A DNA stretch of 64,000 nucleotides, taken from positions 16,444,018-16,508,017 of the forward strand of contig CM067548.1 of the NCBI GenBank assembly GCA_034509755.1, written 5' to 3'. Source of the stretch: Anisodus tanguticus (lineage: Eukaryota > Streptophyta > Magnoliopsida > Solanales > Solanaceae). A program made the position numbers and the translations under genes. Numbering within the stretch: the first letter of the stretch is position 1; the number at the start of each line of letters is the position of its first letter. The notes under the pieces were generated by a model that had not been told where the DNA came from, ran no database searches, and was given only the letters and a program-made list of their open reading frames with translations. This document shows, one piece after another, positions 11,172 to 22,699 of this stretch.

Positions 11172-11371
11172 CATGTGATTAAGGTTATCATGATAATAGA
11201 GTTAAAACCCTAAGTTATGAAATTTTTATGATTTCAAGGAATAATGTGGTGTGGGGAAGAATATATATGTATATAGTATTACATGTGATTAAGGTTATCA
11301 TGATAATAGAGTTAAAACCCTAAGTTATGAAATTTTCATGATTTCAAGGAATAACGTGGTGTGGGGAAGAA
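11172..11371. repeat. Tandem duplication, 110-bp period
   Basis: The word catgtgattaaggttatc starts near 11172 and again near 11282. The following roughly 90 bases agree with few differences. The second copy lacks the AT-rich tail of the first. Confidence 0.85.
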
Positions 11372-12197
11372 CATGAATATTCTCACACGTGGATAGAAGC
11401 TCTACATACTTTATTCGTTCCAACCTTGTATTTAAAAATCTGAACTTCGAAGAAGAACTCCAAAGATTGAACCTTGAAACCTTGAATTGGGTTTATCTTG
11501 AAAACCCTAGGTTAAGAATAATGAACTTCTACTTAGAATTCATGTACGTACATTAGAATTCACTTGAAATACTTATGCTTACCTAGATATAGGAGAAGGT
11601 TGAGAAGAGAGGACATTCATTTTATGGCTTGAGAATATGAAAAACTGATTTTAGAACTAAGTATGCGTATTATACTATTCTGTCCGTCGGGACTTCTAGG
11701 TCGAGATCGATGGACCGTCAAATTTTCTACGGTCTGAGTCTGGACCATAAAATTTTATACTGCTCGTATAATTGGGTCATCTTGAAATTTTCAATTTTTC
11801 AATGTTCTATAAAAGCTAAAGGGCTTTGACGGTAAAAAAAGATGGACCGTATAATCTTTTATGGTCCATAGAATTTACTAGGGTTCCGTCAATCTCAAAA
11901 TAAATTGACGATTCAAATCGATGGTCCATAATATATTTTATGGTCCGTATAATCCAGGCATAAAATCTGATCTGCAGAACTGAAATTGGTTTTCAACTTT
12001 AAACTCCCCGTTTTGGTTTTCTAAACCCCTGAATCATAAACATGGCTTAGTTTAAAGGAACGAGGTGTTATGATATCTCCCCCTTGGGATCATTCATCCT
12101 CGAATGATGGATCATGGTTAAGAATGAGACTGAACATAGCATGAGTAAATGAATGTGAAGAAACATAACATGAAACATGGGAACTGAACTGATATGG

Positions 12198-12819
12198 TTA
12201 CATAAAAATGTTCATGGGGACATGGAACATGAGTACTGAAGACATGAACGTGAAACATGAGAGATGGATACGCAAGAGACATGACATGAATGCTTTTACC
12301 TTGTTCATTTTCTGCTTGCTCTCAAATAAGTGTGGATATCTAGACTTCAGGTCTTCTTTGGCTTCCCATGTAGCCTCCTCAATATTCTGACTTCTCCATA
12401 ACACTTTCACTGACGCAACTTCCTTAGTTCTCAACTTTCAAATCTGATGATCCAAAATAGCCACAGGGATCTCTTCATAGGTCAGACCATCCTTAACTGT
12501 AATGGAATCGGTAAGAGCAACCAGCAATGGGTCTCCACACACTTTTCTCAATATGGATACATGAAACACTATATGCACAACAACTAAATCTTGTGGCAAT
12601 TCAAGTTCATAAGACACTTGGCCAACTCTCCTCAAAATCATGTATGGTCCGATATATCTGGGACTAAGCTTTCCTTTCTTTTCAAACCTCATGACACCCT
12701 TCATATGTGAAACTTTCAGAAAAACCCAATCATCAACTTGAAACTACATGTCTCTACGCCTCACATTCGAATAGGACTTTTGGCGACTCTAAGCTATTTT
12801 TAAAATGCTCTGAATTACC
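12198..12819 (-). pseudogene. Gypsy-E pol 3' end: integrase C-terminus and chromodomain-like tail
   Basis: On the minus strand the frame entering at about 12819 gives the integrase C-terminal block (VDDWVFLKV, MKGVMRFEKKGKLSPRYIGP, YELELPQDL, VFHVSILRK). It continues after a TGA near 12440 into LRTKEVASVKVLWRSQNIEE and ATWEAKEDLKSRYPHLF, the usual end of chromovirus-type gypsy polyproteins. The upstream integrase core, RT and gag are absent. The fragment ends where a plus-strand integrase piece begins (12838). Confidence 0.85.
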
Positions 12820-12837
12820 TTGACTTCTGTTACACCT

Positions 12838-13760
12838 TGCTCTTATCATAAGTTTGATTTTATTTTGGTGATTGTTGATAGACTGACCAAATCAGCTCAT
12901 TTCCTGGCGGTCAAAACTACATACACAGTCGAGGACTACGCGAAGTTGTATGTTAAGGAGGTTGTTCGCCTTCATGGTATGCCTATTTCTATTATATCCG
13001 ATCGAGGTGCGATTCACAACTAATTTCTAGAGATCGTTTCAAAAAGGTTTGGGCACTCAAGTGAATCTTAACATATCTTTCCACCATCAAACAAACGGGC
13101 AAGTCGAGCGTATGATTCAAACGCTCAAAGATATGCTACGATCTTGTGTATTGGACTTCAAGGGAAGTTGGGATGATCATCTACCCCTTATTGAATTTGC
13201 ATACAATAACAATTATCATACTTGTATCAAAATGGCTCCATATGAGGCTTTGTATGGACATAAATATAGATCTCCTATCGGATGGTTCGAAGTAGGCGAA
13301 TCAAAATTATTTGGGCCTGACCTAGTGCACCAAGCCATAGATAAGGTGAAACTTATCCAAGAAAGACTTTTAACCGCTCAGAGTCGTCAGAAGTCATATT
13401 CAGATGTGCAACGGCGGGACTTAGAGTTCCAAGTGGATGATTGGGTCTTCTTGAAGATTACTCCTATGAAGGGTGTAATGAGATTTGGGAAAAAGGAAAA
13501 GCTCAGCCCAAGGTACATTGGGCCATATCGCATAATTCGATGAATAGGCCAAGTGGCTTATGAATTGGACTTGCCTCCTGAGTTAGAGTTTGTTCATCCA
13601 ATCTTCCATGTTTCTATGTTGAGAGCGTGTGTTGGGGATCCTTCCCGGATTAGACCGATTGACGATGTGAAAGTTACATAGGAATTATCATATGAAGAGG
13701 TTCCTATTGTTGTCTTTGATCGACAAGTCCATAAGCTAAGGACTAAAGAAGTAGCCTCCT
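12838..13760 (+). pseudogene. Gypsy-F integrase (core and C-terminus), broken
   Basis: The plus strand begins inside the integrase core (FILVIVDRLTKSAHFLAVKT, VRLHGMPISIISDRGA), stops at about 13021, and resumes in another frame from 13049 with the Glu-bearing NGQVERMIQTLKDML block, EFAYNNNYH and the C-terminal GPYRIIR. A stop follows at 13541, and homology continues (YELDLPPE, FHVSMLRACVGDP) to RTKEVASS near 13757. The first catalytic Asp, RT and gag are missing. Several stops make it non-functional. Confidence 0.85.
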
Positions 13761-14062
13761 CACTTATTTCAGACTAAAGCCGATGTTTAGAGTGTAGCAT
13801 AGCCTGACCAAGAGCTGACGTATGGATATATGAGGTGAGTTCCCACTTCATGCAGTTATGTTTGATGTTTGATGGCCACATAAGGCCCAATGATATGTAT
13901 ATGTTGTTGTATGGCCATATGAGGCAAGTTTGGGATATCTTCTACTTGTTGACAGGATTCAGATAGTCCACTTTATAGGGAAGAGTCGATCAAAACATTT
14001 CAAAAAACCTTGAGGATTAATTGGTCCCTTATATATACTTCCCGTTCGAGGATGAATGTTTC

Positions 14063-14181
14063 TAAGGGGGGAAGAATGTTACACCTCATAGTTTTGTACG
14101 TAGAGATTCGTCGTATGTTAGTTGTCCTAGTCTTGGAAATCAGGATTATCTTCGAGGTTATATGATATTAGACATGCCTAT
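14063..14181 (+). mobile_element. Gypsy-F polypurine tract and LTR start
   Basis: AAGGGGGGAAGAA (14064-14076) is a polypurine tract, followed by TGTTACACCTCATAG (14077), a typical LTR start. About 300 bases of 3' untranslated sequence separate it from the integrase end. The LTR is readable for only about 105 bases before another LTR start at 14182. Confidence 0.75.
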
Positions 14182-15126
14182 TGTTACATCCCGTATTTTT
14201 ATTCAACATATACACGACTAAGTTGAGGTTGACGGATGCACTTAAATATGGGAAATGAAATTTGGGCAAATAAAAAAGAGCTACTTGCTTACCTGACGTG
14301 CTTGTTTCACCAACTTACCTTCTGTCCTACTAGCTTGAGCTACATAATACATGTAGTGATTATTAAATGAGGACGATAAACATATCTAAATAAATAAGGG
14401 CAACTTCCGATGCCTACTAATTAAGGAAGCGGGTGACATGCAGGTGTGTCACCTACTTGTAAAAGGAATGGCTCTAATTAATCCACCTCAAGGGGCAAGT
14501 GTAGGTCGACCAAGGGACCCCTTTTAAGGGGCCGGTCCTCTTCATTTTCATCATAATTCAAGATAAATCTTGAGAAAAATCTGGAGTGCTCTCTCTCCAC
14601 AAGCTGGTCAGTCCAAACCCTAAGGAAATTCTCAAGAAAACTTATTCTTTCTTCAAGTAAAGTTGGAAGATTAGCTTTAATCTTGAAGAATCCAAGATAA
14701 GGAGATCGATTCTCCTTCAAGGCAATTTGCTTCCTTATTCATCCCTTGAAGAATTTGTTTTAGGTAAGGGAATCCTCTTTTCTTTATGTATTTAGGTTTA
14801 TCTAAGTTCTAGCTAGTTTGTTTGGTGAAGAACTTGTGAAGAAATGGCAGGAAATTAGGAGGAGGTTGTTGTGGTGTGACAAACTGTTCTGTAGTAATTT
14901 TATGTTATAAGATGTCGGGTACATGTGAGGATTGGATTGAGTATGTTTTGGTTTAGCTTATTGGAGTCTTAACTAGGTTGTGGAAGTAAGAATTGATGAA
15001 AACAATGATCTGAAAATCAGTTTTGAGTTGTTGAACTTGTGGGACTATTATAGGGTCATTTTAAAGTTTTCGCCTGTATTACCGAACTTGGACCACGCCT
15101 TGATTGGACCTGTGAATTATGAGAAA
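14182..15126 (+). mobile_element. Gypsy LTR fragment (LTR-H)
   Basis: It opens with TGTTACATCCCGTATTTTTA, a Solanaceae gypsy LTR start, inside or replacing the Gypsy-F LTR. The right end is not clean: no CA terminus, PBS or target duplication was found before minus-strand gag homology begins near 15127. The open frame at 14478-14720 is not recognised. Confidence 0.5.
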
Positions 15127-15770
15127 CTGTAGAATTTGCGAACTGATCCACATTACCTCCTGCACCCTACCTTGCTGATGGACAGTTCCTCAGAAAACGA
15201 TCATGCTGACCATAACTATAGTAGATGTCCATACCCATGCGACACTTCCTTGGGTGTCTCCGACCACACTTACCACAAACTGAATTACTGAAAGTACTTT
15301 GACTTGCGCTGGCCTGTGACTAAGAACTTAATGCTATGAAGTTATGTCTTTTGTGATCTTTCCTGAACTTAGGGACTGGGGAACTAACTAAAGATGGAGC
15401 AGGTCCGGATGACTTGTTCTTGAAGTATTGTCTGCTTCCACCTCTCCCATGACTGAAGTAACCTGAAGACTTGGCTCTCTTATTATATTATCTGTCCTTC
15501 TCTTTCTGCAAGGCTTCTTCTTCCTTCAACTTGCTCTCATTACCCTGTACGAAGGCAACCTTTTTTGTAATAGTCATCTCCTTATTCTAAGCTGTAATAT
15601 TAGTTGCATCGTACAAATGGGGATCAAGACCATACACAAAATGCCTAACTCTGGCCCTCATATCTGGAACCATATGTGGAGCATTCTTTGCCAGAGAAAC
15701 AAAGTGAAGATAGTATTCTTGAATGCTCCTGCCATTCTGCTTGAGCTTCTTAAACTCTACAACCTTTGCA
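15127..15770 (-). pseudogene. Gypsy gag fragment (capsid end plus zinc knuckles)
   Basis: Read on the minus strand from 15770: EFKKLKQNGRSIQEYYLHF, a retrotransposon gag capsid motif, then DMRARVRHFVYGLDPHLYDA, a stop, a Ser/Gly-rich linker, and zinc-binding text CGKCGRRHPRKC followed by HDRFLRNCPS near 15180-15290. It ends abruptly at 15770, where an LTR begins, so that LTR truncated or inserted into it. The rest of its element is not seen. Confidence 0.75.
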
Positions 15771-17413
15771 TGTCACGACCCCTTTTCATGAGTCGTGGTG
15801 GCACCTACATAATCTTATCAGTAGGCGAACCACTTCCCAAATATTTCTCAAGTTAAGATATAAATAAAGTGAAAGAATACAAATACTAAAAATCTCTATC
15901 TCATAAAATAACGTGGAAGAAAATAATTGTCTGAAACATCCAAAAACACCCCAAGTGATATAGTTTGGGCATACAAGAGCACTAATCAAAATAGTACAAG
16001 TTTGAGTAAATGGGAACGCATGCCAAAACCAAATACATGGTCTGAATATGTCACTCCAATATGAATAAAAGACAATAAGTAGAGATAGAGTATCTAAGGG
16101 CATGCTGAAAGGAGCATTCTCAACCTATATACCTTAGATCACAGCTTTAACTCAGCCACGTGGTCCTGCAAAGGTGGAAGGTATTGAATCTGCATCCAAA
16201 ACGAATGCAGCAAGTGTAGCATGAGTACACAACGTACCCCCATAGACATCATAGACCGACAATGACGAAAGATACATAATTAGAGATAAATATCAAGTTG
16301 ACACCAAATAATAATATGCTAATAGTTTAATAACCCAAGTATGTCACAAAGTCAACATGTTGTTCACAGAGTTCAATAGTATATCAGATATCAATAACAA
16401 TAACCTTTCAAGTTCAGAATCAAACCATGGTGTTCATAATCACTCAATACACGGTTCATCACAATTTAGCAATAAAATGGCATAAGTATGTATGATATGA
16501 ATGCAATTCATATGCAAGGTACCTTTCTCAACTTGGTATACAATATGTTAAGATTTAGTTATGATCGTACACCCACGAGGGACCTGTGAAGTTCATATAC
16601 CGCTCCTAGCCAGCTAGAATTCCACACACAAATCTGACTAGAGCCCATGGCTCATCTATCAAGTCTCAATCATGTTGCAGGTGCGCAACTCTACTCTCCG
16701 CGTATCAATATCATCTCAAGTGCCATAATCCTAGAGTATTCTTACCTTTACAGTCTCTTGGACCAAAACATATCCATACCTCTCATAAAAATATCACAGA
16801 ACCATGATGATATGAATGCATTGACAATATAAGGCAATACATTATGATATAATGAGATGAAATCAAGCAAAGAGATGAAATACCACATGTTTCCGCCGAA
16901 TCAATACACATATACACTCCAGGTACAATTCAAGATATCACATCGAAAACATGTGTGATGAGTAAACATATCAAACAACTATGGCGATAAACCCACATAT
17001 TGCGACAAACCCAAATAATCAGTAGTCGGAACCAGCACAAGGCTGATTCCCCAAACCTTATCATCATAGTTCAACACTGGTACCCACTCAGACGTTCATA
17101 ACAACCGGCTGAGTGGGACCCCCAATCATGCCCAATACCTCTCAATATTATAACTAATTATGTATTTCTATTGGAGTCTCAAAAAGCTAAATCGTAGCCT
17201 ACCTCAAAGTCGAGCAAGTATGCTACAAAATCAAGCCTTTATGATAGCCTTGCCCTTCCTTTGCGCCTCGTGATAATCGAAGTCTATTCACGCATATTAC
17301 ATTGTTAATATAAAGCTAACACAATAAAACAATACTTTAAATACCCATCCCAGGCCCACGCTACGAAGACTCAAACTTTAATACACAATACCCGAGATTA
17401 CATACTAGGTAGT
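15771..17413 (-). mobile_element. Truncated LTR of the Gypsy-B family, minus orientation
   Basis: It starts on the plus strand as TGTCACGACCCCTTTTCATG and matches, inverted, the Gypsy-B 5' LTR from about 27747 back to about 26040. Shared passages include the complement of ggtaggctacggtttag (about 17198) and cagcacaaggctgattcc (about 17035). About 1.2 kb of the LTR start is missing at the right, where another LTR (17414) abuts. No PBS adjoins the left end, so it is a solo LTR or a 3' LTR. Confidence 0.75.
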
Positions 17414-18529
17414 TGTCACACCCCAGCCTTAGGAGGTGTGGCCAGCACCCAGTTCCCGAAGGCCTGAGCGTACCACTGTCATATCTGAACCCTAAAATAT
17501 GAAACTTGGGCCGACAAGGACTCCAAATAACCATATACAACAAGACTGAATGATAACCTGCATGTAGAAAAGTTCCAATAGGATAATATATATATATATA
17601 TATATATATATAGCCAATGCCGACAAGGCCACTATATATGTACACTACTAACAAAAAGGGCTGATAAGGCCACGACATACCATCATCCATATACACAATT
17701 TTCCAAGCCTCTAAGAGTAATATATACATACCAATAGGTCGGGACAGGGCCTCGCCATACCCCAAAATACTAGTAGCATATGTAATAGTACCTAAGGACC
17801 CCTGTACTTCAACTTCGAGAGAAGAGAGTGCGACAATCACAGCTGAGTAGATCACCTATTGAGGAGGAGCGCTGCTCTATCTATTTGTACATGTTGGGAT
17901 GAACACAGTGCCCATAAAGGGGCATCAATATGAAAGATGTACTGAATATGTAAGGCAGATAACAAATGTAAGTAGAAAGTATAATATAAGAGATATGAGT
18001 ATAAAAGTAAACCTGAAACTCATAACAAGCCTCTGAGGGCCTACCTGTCACAATTATGAAGATATATGCATGTCTGTAAAAATCAAGCCACCCAGGGGGC
18101 CATATAATGTAATATACAACCTCACTATAGGGAAAATCATATCATAATGTGTATATCATACTCGACCTCGGTCATACCCAACCTAAATATGGGACTAGTT
18201 AATATCAACTAGCTGTAGTGGTGTGCACAAATAGGTGTCATACCCGGCCGACTATAGTGCAGCTCGGTAAGAAAATAGCTACATATAAATAAGTGTAATG
18301 CAAGACAGACTCCAAAGGATATTATAAGTAGAGCTAGAGTGACCTATTGTCATTATCCTCCGACTATTGTTATTGGCGCTATGTTCAAGAACCTCAACAC
18401 AACCAATTTTGGATCATATAGAACTCGAGAGATACTATGGATTAGAAATACTCAAATATTAGGATCAATTTGTTAAGGAAGGCTTTTCATTGCTCAATTT
18501 CACAGGAAGGAATGCTATTCAAAGAAATG

Positions 18530-20535
18530 TTACATCGATTCATGCCAAGAAAGAAATTTGCCTTACATACCTTGTCAACGAAGCTACAAGTTGTACTCTA
18601 AGTCCTTATACTTCCTAAAGATGATTATATATAGAAAAAAATAGTTGATATTAATATCAAATCCATATTCTATTGAGAACTTCACTTAAGCATCTTATTA
18701 ACAACCTTAAGCATATAGGTTCTTAGATCTCTTAACAAGGGATGTTTAGGTAATTTGATCCCAAAATTCTCCGAGACGTTATTTCTTAGTTTTACAATAC
18801 CAAAAATCAGTTTGGCAATCAATTCCAATTCATATCTCAACCACAACAGCCCACAAGTCGTATTACAATGATTTCATAGGTTTATGAGTTTCGATTACGA
18901 AAATCCTTTCACAACTTACTCCAATCATTAATTAATCACAATAACAAGTAGATGTGGATAAATCTTTACCTTTATGCACCAAATCTTTCTCAAAACAACA
19001 AGCTACCCCAATACCAAGGGTTTCTAAAATTGCTTCAACACGGAGAATATGATTTCTACAATTACCACAGGGATTATCACGTTAATCTTGCGTGATTAGT
19101 ATTAGATCTGATCTTGGGGTGTTGTGGAACCATAGAGAGGATTTATGGAGAGTCTATGGTATGATTTGGGGGGAAATGAGTTCTAATTCCACATGACCCG
19201 AATATAAACCCGTCAAAAATTTCCACCGCCACAAAAGGATGGCTGGATTGATGGTCCGTCAATCTACCTCTTGAAATCTCAAAATCTCATAGAATTTAAT
19301 GGTTCAATCTTGCATTTTGACGATACCGTCAAGCATGTTGATGGTCCATCAACCTCGTCGTCGAATTGCACAGTTTTCTAATTTCGTCAATAGCCCTGAA
19401 GGCAGTTTGTATCTCAGCCCCGTAGGCAAACTATATGGCCAATAGCCCCAAAGGCAATTTATCATAGCCCCAAAGGCAACTATCATAGCCCCGAAGGCAA
19501 CTCTACTTCTCTATTATTTTTTGTCATGCTTTCTATCATTTTTAATTATTTAGCTAAACATGGATACTATGACTTATTATTAATAGGGAAAGATTACTGG
19601 AATAAGGTCATAATAACCCAATTACGATTCTTGTGGCTAGCACATCTTGTGCGCTGGAATCAGAACTAGCTCATAAGGAATCATGCCTAAAACAAAGAAA
19701 AGGATAGCCTTCACATACCTTATCCATGAAGCGATACGTCGTGCTATAAGCTCTCGTACTCTTCACGACTGATTATCTATAACAAATAAACAATAAATAT
19801 GAACATCTAATCCATATTCAATAGTAAACCTTACTTAAGTATCTTTAGCGATCGCCTTGACTTTAAAAGGTTCTTTGTCTTACTTAACGAAAAGGGTATT
19901 CATGTAATTTGGCCCCATAATTCTCCAAAACATACCCTCTTAGGTTTACAATACTGATAACCAATATATATTAATCAATATCAACTCACAATTTCAATAA
20001 AATAGCCCACAACTCAACATATCACAACTTCATAGGTTTACGGGTTTCGACTATGAAAATCCCTTTTCAAGTTATCACAAATCATCAATTAATCGCAGTT
20101 ATAGATGGAGAAGGATAAACTTTACATCGATGCATCAAAACCTCCTCAAATCCGCAACTTGCCCCAATTCCTAGGGTTTCCAAACCCAATTCAATACGGA
20201 GAGATAATTTCTTCGATTTCCAAAGCAATTATTACATAATCTTGCATGATTCGACTTTGTTTTGATCTTGGGATGTTATACTACAATTGAGAGGGTTAGG
20301 GAGAGTTTATGGACTGCGTTTTGGGGGAAAATGAAGAGGAAAACGTCAAGACCCATATTTAAACCCAAAATAATTCTCCACCGACGTACTTCACGGTGGG
20401 ATCGACGGTCCGTCAATCTAGACTGTTGTTTTGCCACCTGAGATCAAAATTGCTCAGGCAGTTTGACAGCTCCCCATGGAAGTTTAACGGTCCACCAATC
20501 CTTTTGATGGTATGTCAACTATCCCGTCAAACTTC
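18530..20535. repeat. Diverged direct duplication of about 0.9 kb inside LTR-D
   Basis: Copy one (about 18530-19395) and copy two (about 19675-20535) share order and wording: catgcc near 18540 and 19683; cttacataccttgtc versus cacataccttatcc; ttaacaagggatgtttagg versus ttaacgaaaagggtattc; gatcttggggtgttgtgg versus gatcttgggatgttatac; then the ccgtcaa-rich end. Divergence is substantial, so the duplication is old or joins two related LTRs. Confidence 0.7.
19390..19502. repeat. Short tandem repeat based on tagccccgaaggcaact
   Basis: Five degenerate units of about 20-29 bases: tagccctgaaggcag, tcagccccgtaggcaaa, tagccccaaaggcaat, tagccccaaaggcaact, tagccccgaaggcaact. It lies between the two copies of the 0.9-kb duplication. 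Confidence 0.75.
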
Positions 20536-20711
20536 CATTGACTCCGATTTCATCGAAACATATTCTTTTGATCCGTTTAACTTTCAAATACTCTAGAACT
20601 TCTGTAAATAAGTTATAAACCTTAGTTATCCTATCATAGGGTCTTACCTCTTCCCGGGACTTTAAGTATCAATTGATGACGCGATGGAACACAAAACTAC
20701 AGGGTGTAACA

Positions 20712-21383
20712 CTAGGGTTTGGGAAGAGAAACTAGAGTTAAACAAGGTTGAATTTGGCGTAGAATTGATAAAGATGGATTAGCAACTCATCTTAAGGGTT
20801 GAGAGAGGTCTCTAGGGTTATTCTCCTTCAAAGGTTCGTCCAAAATGAAGTTGAGAAAAGTTATGACAAGGTTTTAAACTTATATAATTCGAAACCACAA
20901 AAATAGGTTATGTGATGGCCGTGCGTCGCGCGCCCTTCACACGAATGGTGTCTCTCGATGGTCGTGTGTTTCACATCCATCGCACGTACCTCTAAGATTG
21001 AGGTTCAGAGACACGTTTTTAGTGCGATGCTTATGCGACACATGAGTGCTCCGATGCTTGGTAAAATAGGCATAACTCCTAGCAGCACAAAGCTCTGATT
21101 GAGCTCTGCCATATATGGTTGGGAAGGTATTCCAAAGACCTAAATCTTTCATGCTTTGAATTTTATCATATTCCCAATGTAACTACCCTAAAACCGAGCA
21201 TAAGTGAAAACTACCTAAGACTTAAACGAATTTATGAAATTTTACAAATTCCCTTATTTGGTTTGACTTCAAAATGACTTATCTATCATCCAAATTCATC
21301 CTGATGGGATTCACATAACTAAAATGACACATCAACACTCATTTAATTCATTCACAACCAACTCGGATTTACAAAATATTATA
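20712..21383 (-). mobile_element. Gypsy-A 3' LTR remnant (first 672 bp)
   Basis: It aligns with the start of the Gypsy-A 5' LTR (about 37797-38461 in plus coordinates), for example gttaaacaaggttgaatt, gagaggtctctagg and cgcatgg-like cytosine-rich words near 20920. The other roughly 1.7 kb of the LTR is absent; LTR-D begins at 20711. Confidence 0.85.
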
Positions 21384-21395
21384 TTATCCCCTTCT
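21384..21395 (-). promoter_or_regulatory. Gypsy-A polypurine tract
   Basis: The minus strand reads AGAAGGGGATAA immediately before the LTR start; it is the plus-strand primer site of reverse transcription. Confidence 0.75.
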
Positions 21396-21652
21396 AAGGA
21401 TCATTCATCCCTGAATGAAAGTCATTCCTTAAAATGTTTCACTAAACCTCAAATTTTCAGAATTCCTAGAGTTCTTTAGCAAAGTTAGTTATCCCCAAGG
21501 ATAACATATGACTAATCACATAAAATTAGATCATTCAAGCCTAAACATAAGAGTGAGGGATTTATACCTCTAATCTAAACTTTCACAAGAATTAAATAAC
21601 CGAAAGGTTCAACACATACCTGCAATAGGGAATTAGGGAGGATATATCTTCT

Positions 21653-22379
21653 TCATGTCCTCCTTAACTCCCTAAGTTTCTTCTTGGTATTATGATTATG
21701 CCACAAAACTTTAACCAAAGCTACATCTTTTGTTCTCAGCCTCCTAAATTGTCGATCTAAGATTTTCATAGGTTCTTCTTCATAAGACAAGTCTTCGTTG
21801 ATTATAATCTCTTCATGTGACAATATATGAGAAGGATCAAGTTTATACAACCTCAACATCGATATGTGAAACATATGATGCACCTTAGCCAACTCAGATG
21901 GTAACATTAATTCTTAAGCCACCTTTCTGATTCTTCTCACAATTTCATAAGGGCCAATAAAACGAGGGCTTAACTTGCCCTTTCTCCCAAACCGCATTAC
22001 TCCCTTCATCGGTAACACTTTCAAGAACACCTTGTCACCGACATCAAACTCTAGCTTGTGATGCCTCATATCCATATAAGACTTATATTGACTCTAAGTT
22101 GTCTTGAGTCATTGCACAACGAGGTTCACCTTCTCGATTGCTTCATGAACCAAGTCAGGACCCACTAGCTCTACTTCGATAGGTTCAAACCACCTAATAG
22201 GGAATCTCTATATTCTCATCTAAGATACCAGGCCTTTGTTGTTCAGCCTTAACCTGCTGACAATTCAAACACTTAACAACAAAGTTAGAGATATCTACCT
22301 TCATTCTCTTCAAATATTTGTACATCTTGGTGGATCCCAGGTGAACATAATACTTGGAACTATGTGCTTCCAGCATCAA
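21653..22379 (-). pseudogene. Gypsy-A integrase lacking its catalytic core
   Basis: The N-terminal zinc-binding part (22379-22200) has HSSKYYVHLGSTKMY and CLNCQQVKAEQQRPG. Directly after IEIP, near 22197, the sequence passes to text normally found after the catalytic core (RWFEPIEVELVGPDLVHEA), then the C-terminal block (GVMRFGRKGKLSPRFIGPYE) and the chromodomain-like tail (RLRTKDVALVKVLWHNH). The whole DDE core is missing, and several stops are present. The function would be strand transfer of element cDNA; this copy cannot do it. Confidence 0.85.
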
Positions 22380-22699
22380 TTATTGTCAGAGACCATCAAC
22401 ATCCGGGATGCACAAGCGCCCTTGCAATGCAACCTTAGGACATTACTATCGGCATCAATGGTGAATGAAGTGTAATCACTATTTTCACCCCATCTCACAA
22501 CTTCACTAGAAGTTCATCCTCATATTGTTTCGACTTAATTCTCTCCACAACATCAGATCGTTCTTGAGTAATTCCCACTAACTCTACATTCTCCGTTGCA
22601 TCGAGTCGGACCCCAAGACTAGCAAGTCCTCGAATTTCTCTTCCCATTCGACCTCTCATGTGCACACAAATAGGTTAAAGTGCCCATGGACTTTCAGCT

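Larger units (their letters stand above)
8486..12075 (-). mobile_element. 3' LTR of Gypsy-E (minus strand), interrupted by a hAT transposon
   Basis: On the plus strand it runs from TGTAACGCCCCAAACC (8486) to about 12075, where the minus strand shows a polypurine tract (12076-12088, ccaagggggaga) just before the LTR start. Gypsy-E pol lies to the right, so this is a 3' LTR. Subtracting the 1484-bp hAT and its target duplication leaves about 2.1 kb. It also contains an AT microsatellite and a 110-bp tandem duplication. Confidence 0.7.
17414..20711 (-). mobile_element. Gypsy LTR (LTR-D), minus orientation, about 3.3 kb with internal duplication
   Basis: Plus-strand ends are TGTCACACCCCAGCC and GGGTGTAACA, i.e. 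TG...CA, with the LTR start at the right (TGTTACACCCTGTAG on the minus strand). No matching 5-bp duplication is visible (GTAGT left, CTAGG right). A roughly 0.9-kb stretch is present twice (about 18530-19395 and 19675-20535). It has an AT microsatellite near 17586-17612 and the small repeat at 19390-19502. No coding sequence. Confidence 0.6.

Noticed and set aside
12820..13543. Head-to-head pair of working genes with a shared promoter
   Set aside because: Both sides are 5'-truncated integrase fragments with stops; the layout comes from rearrangement.
17361..17855. 164-codon minus-strand frame spanning an AT microsatellite
   Set aside because: It crosses the LTR-D boundary at 17414 and contains a Tyr/Ile run from the repeat; not a gene.
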